Assembly: GCA_963745765.1 (NCBI GenBank)
Contig: CAVUYQ010000015.1
Span: forward strand, 124,001-188,000
Direction of reading: 5' to 3'
Length of the DNA: 64,000 bases
Source: Ww85 sp963745765
GTDB lineage: Bacteria > Desulfobacterota > Desulfobulbia > Desulfobulbales > Desulfocapsaceae
Both the position numbers and the translations under genes were made by a program. The stretch's first letter is position 1. Each line of letters begins with the position of its first letter. Positions 62,531 through 64,000 of the stretch are shown here, in pieces. The notes beneath the pieces were generated by a model. The model saw nothing but the letters and a program-made list of their open reading frames with translations, had not been told where the DNA came from and did not search any database.

Positions 62531-63001
62531 TATACGCCAGGATCGCCATACTGGGCCAATTCAAGCAGGATATCCTCCGGGCCTTTGAAATACACCAGCT
62601 TTTTGCGTGCCGGCGAATATTCCTGGATAGCACTTACCGGCTGTTATTCCCTGCTCCTTCAGAAACAAAACGGTCGCTTCTATGTCGGTGACCCGGAAGG
62701 CCAGATGTCGCAGCCCCTGGGTATTTGCTTTACCGGCATAGGGAACAGGTTCGTTCCGGGGGTGTTTAAAATGAATCAGTTCAAGAGAGGTGCTGTCGCC
62801 GGGCAAGCTCAATTTGACATACGTGGCATCAACTTCATCAAGCCCGACAGTTTTTGAAATCCATTCCCCGTGCAATCTCGACTGGTCGTTTTGCCGGAAG
62901 CCAAGAGAGACAAAAAAGCGCGTTGCCGCTGCAAGGTCCTTCACGACGATATTGATGTGATCGATACGTTCTAATAATTGAGTCATAACTGAGTGGACCA
63001 T
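62530..63001 (-). CDS. VOC-family (glyoxalase-like) protein (one frame break)
   Basis: A glyoxalase/bleomycin-resistance fold protein of about 157 residues: IDHINIVVKDLAAATRFFVSLGF, SLELIHFKHPRNEPVP, GLRHLAFRVTDIEATVLFLKEQ. The printed frame ends in GIFAGTQKAG at 62561; with one base less at CC 62637-62638 it continues AVSAIQEYSPARKKLVYFKG and PEDILLELAQYGDPGV to a stop at 62530-62532. That is the usual VOC end. The metal ligands His, Glu and His can be placed. ATG 62986 is an alternative start. Substrate unknown. Confidence 0.85.
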
Positions 63002-63434
63002 ACCTGTGTGTTTGGAAGCGGCTTCCGCAAGCTGTAGCGACCGGTAAGGTGGTCATGTCGAAGCAGGGGTGCGGGTGAGGATTACCGCCAGTAGCAGATG
63101 TCTGAAGCCAACGGCTTCATTACTTATTTCTTAATCCATTTACTATCTTACGAACATAGTTCGCAATACCTTATGTGAGAATACTCCAGTCCTGTCAGCG
63201 TAGGGGAAAAATAAGTGCTCATTTGCCTTAATCTCGAACGAATATCCTCATTATTCAAGGTACCCCTGATTTTTAATTTATCGTGCTGAAACATATCAGT
63301 CGAAATCATTCTTCTCACTGTTTCTGATCTGATAATGTAGAAGGAATTCTTTTTGACTTGCCATTTTGCCCGTACGTGCAGACTGTTGTTGTGGCGGCTA
63401 TCTTTTAGGCTCAACATTCTCGGTGGGGATAAAT
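63002..63434. other. Intergenic region with no supported gene
   Basis: 433 bp between the VOC gene and the DUF6172 gene. A minus-strand open frame of 99 codons (63148-63447) crosses into the DUF6172 gene, has no ribosome site and matches nothing I recognise. The first 60 bases (63002-63060) are moderately GC-rich, the rest AT-rich. No RNA gene seen. Confidence 0.4.
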
Positions 63435-63728
63435 ATGAAGAAAACATTTGCCTTAACAGATTCGAAAATCAAAAAGGATCGGCATATAGAAGCCGTGAGA
63501 CATGATATAAAAAGGTATATAAAAAGAGAGCGAAATAAGAAACTCCCGGCGGGTGCAGACTTCTGGGATTTTGACTGCAGATTCGGTCATACACCTGAAA
63601 TAGCTCAAGAAATCCACCTGTCTGAGATTAACAGCTGTATTGATAAAGCCGTAGAGCAGCAGTTGGAAAGCTTTTATCTGGAAATAACGGCAAAGCCGGG
63701 TCGAAGGAAGAAAACCGCAGCTGCATGA
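63435..63728 (+). CDS. DUF6172-family protein
   Basis: A 97-residue basic protein from ATG 63435 (MKKTFALTDSKIKKDRHIEA), with GGTGGGG upstream. It has the family features IKRYIKRERNKKLPAGADFWDFDCRFG and IHLSEINSCIDKAVEQQLESFYLEI, and ends in a basic tail. The role is unknown; conserved Trp, Phe and Cys in DFWDFDC suggest a small folded domain. It is convergent with the YajD-type gene. Confidence 0.82.
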   Translation: MKKTFALTDSKIKKDRHIEAVRHDIKRYIKRERNKKLPAGADFWDFDCRFGHTPEIAQEIHLSEINSCIDKAVEQQLESFYLEITAKPGRRKKTAAA

Positions 63729-63778
63729 TGTGCCGTTCCACTGTTATTCACGTCCAGAGGGAGCCATCTCAGCATCTG

Positions 63779-64000
63779 TCAGCTCTTCTTTTTGTCCTTG
63801 CCCGGTTTGCTCAATAGATTCTTGAGGCCGGCGAAGGGGGTATGGGTGGCCGCCGCCCCCTCTTCAGCATCCGCGTTTTGCATCGGCAGCCATTCGGCGT
63901 CAAGCAGGCGGGAGTGTTCGTTATCGTGGCAGTAGATGCACAAAAGTTCCCAGTTGCTGCCATCGGGCGGATTATTTTTATAGTTATTGTCTTTGTGATG
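63779..64000 (-). CDS. YajD-type HNH nuclease, C-terminal part (runs off right edge)
   Basis: Seventy-three codons and a stop are visible. HHKDNNYKNNPPDGSNWELLC and IYCHDNEHSR carry the HNH motif's last His/Asn and the CxxC zinc-ligand half typical of YajD-like HNH proteins. The basic tail LLSKPGKDKKKS is also common in the group. The first Cys pair lies beyond the window. Host function is not known. Confidence 0.8.
   Translation of the reverse strand, partial: HHKDNNYKNNPPDGSNWELLCIYCHDNEHSRLLDAEWLPMQNADAEEGAAATHTPFAGLKNLLSKPGKDKKKS

Noticed and set aside
63148..63447. Minus-strand open frame of 99 codons
   Set aside because: No ribosome site, overlaps the start of the DUF6172 gene, composition not protein-like; kept only as intergenic region.

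Overview
The window looks like chromosomal DNA of a Gram-negative, probably anaerobic or microaerophilic bacterium, most likely a Desulfobacterota (Desulfobulbales-type) organism. This is inferred from gene content: a 2-oxoacid:ferredoxin oxidoreductase with its own GltD-like/ferredoxin partner, pilU, clpS-clpA, rpsA-ihfB, guaBA, class II photolyase, DUF6172 and YajD-type genes, and a radical-SAM peptide cluster. No rRNA, tRNA, CRISPR array or intact insertion sequence was seen.

Layout. 1-2.7 kb (minus): partial MltF-like protein, rmuC, HIT hydrolase, CBS-pair protein. 2.9-13.1 kb (minus): one giant secreted protein of about 3,400 residues (signal peptide, about eight DUF11-like repeats, dockerin-like segment, C-terminal C25/gingipain-type peptidase), cut by several frame breaks. 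13.5-16.6 kb (plus): a probable RiPP cluster with PqqD-like protein, radical SAM/SPASM protein, two tandem Cys-containing precursors and an HPr-kinase-like protein; part of it is duplicated in tandem. 16.8-23.3 kb (minus): clpA, clpS, holA and an 822-codon exported protein of unknown function. 23.8-30.6 kb (minus): korB, korA, a GltD-like oxidoreductase-ferredoxin, and ilvD. 30.7-46.4 kb (mostly plus): pilU, zinc-ribbon protein, DEAD-box helicase, rhodanese lipoprotein, rpsA, ihfB, a YciO-type gene (minus), guaB-guaA, NYN protein, MscS channel, truncated glucokinase, phosphotransferase, tgt, yajC. 46.6-64 kb: azlCD, an exported protein, a redox/light-stress group (glutathione peroxidase, SDR-DUF2867, DUF523-DUF1722, photolyase), adenylate cyclase, cobO, nitroreductase, OsmC, MFS/cupin, murB, a poly-gamma-glutamate hydrolase-like gene, VOC, DUF6172 and YajD-type HNH genes.

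Two things dominate interpretation. First, at least 22 reading-frame breaks, nearly all explained by one base more or less in a short homopolymer, split conserved genes (ilvD, murB, korA, the GltD-like gene, the rpsA 3' end, the RiPP genes). Residual assembly error is the simplest explanation, so these are annotated as genes rather than pseudogenes. Second, there are real relics and repeats: two copies of a miniature element with TCGTAAAAA ends and 9-bp target duplications, one sitting inside a second dispersed repeat; a decayed sbmA/bacA gene plus a further C-terminal scrap; a truncated glucokinase; and a nucleotidyltransferase remnant.

The most promising undescribed system is the RiPP cluster at 13.5-16.6 kb: two near-identical precursors of 58-59 residues with three conserved cysteines, a radical SAM/SPASM maturase, a PqqD-type recognition protein and an HprK-like P-loop protein.
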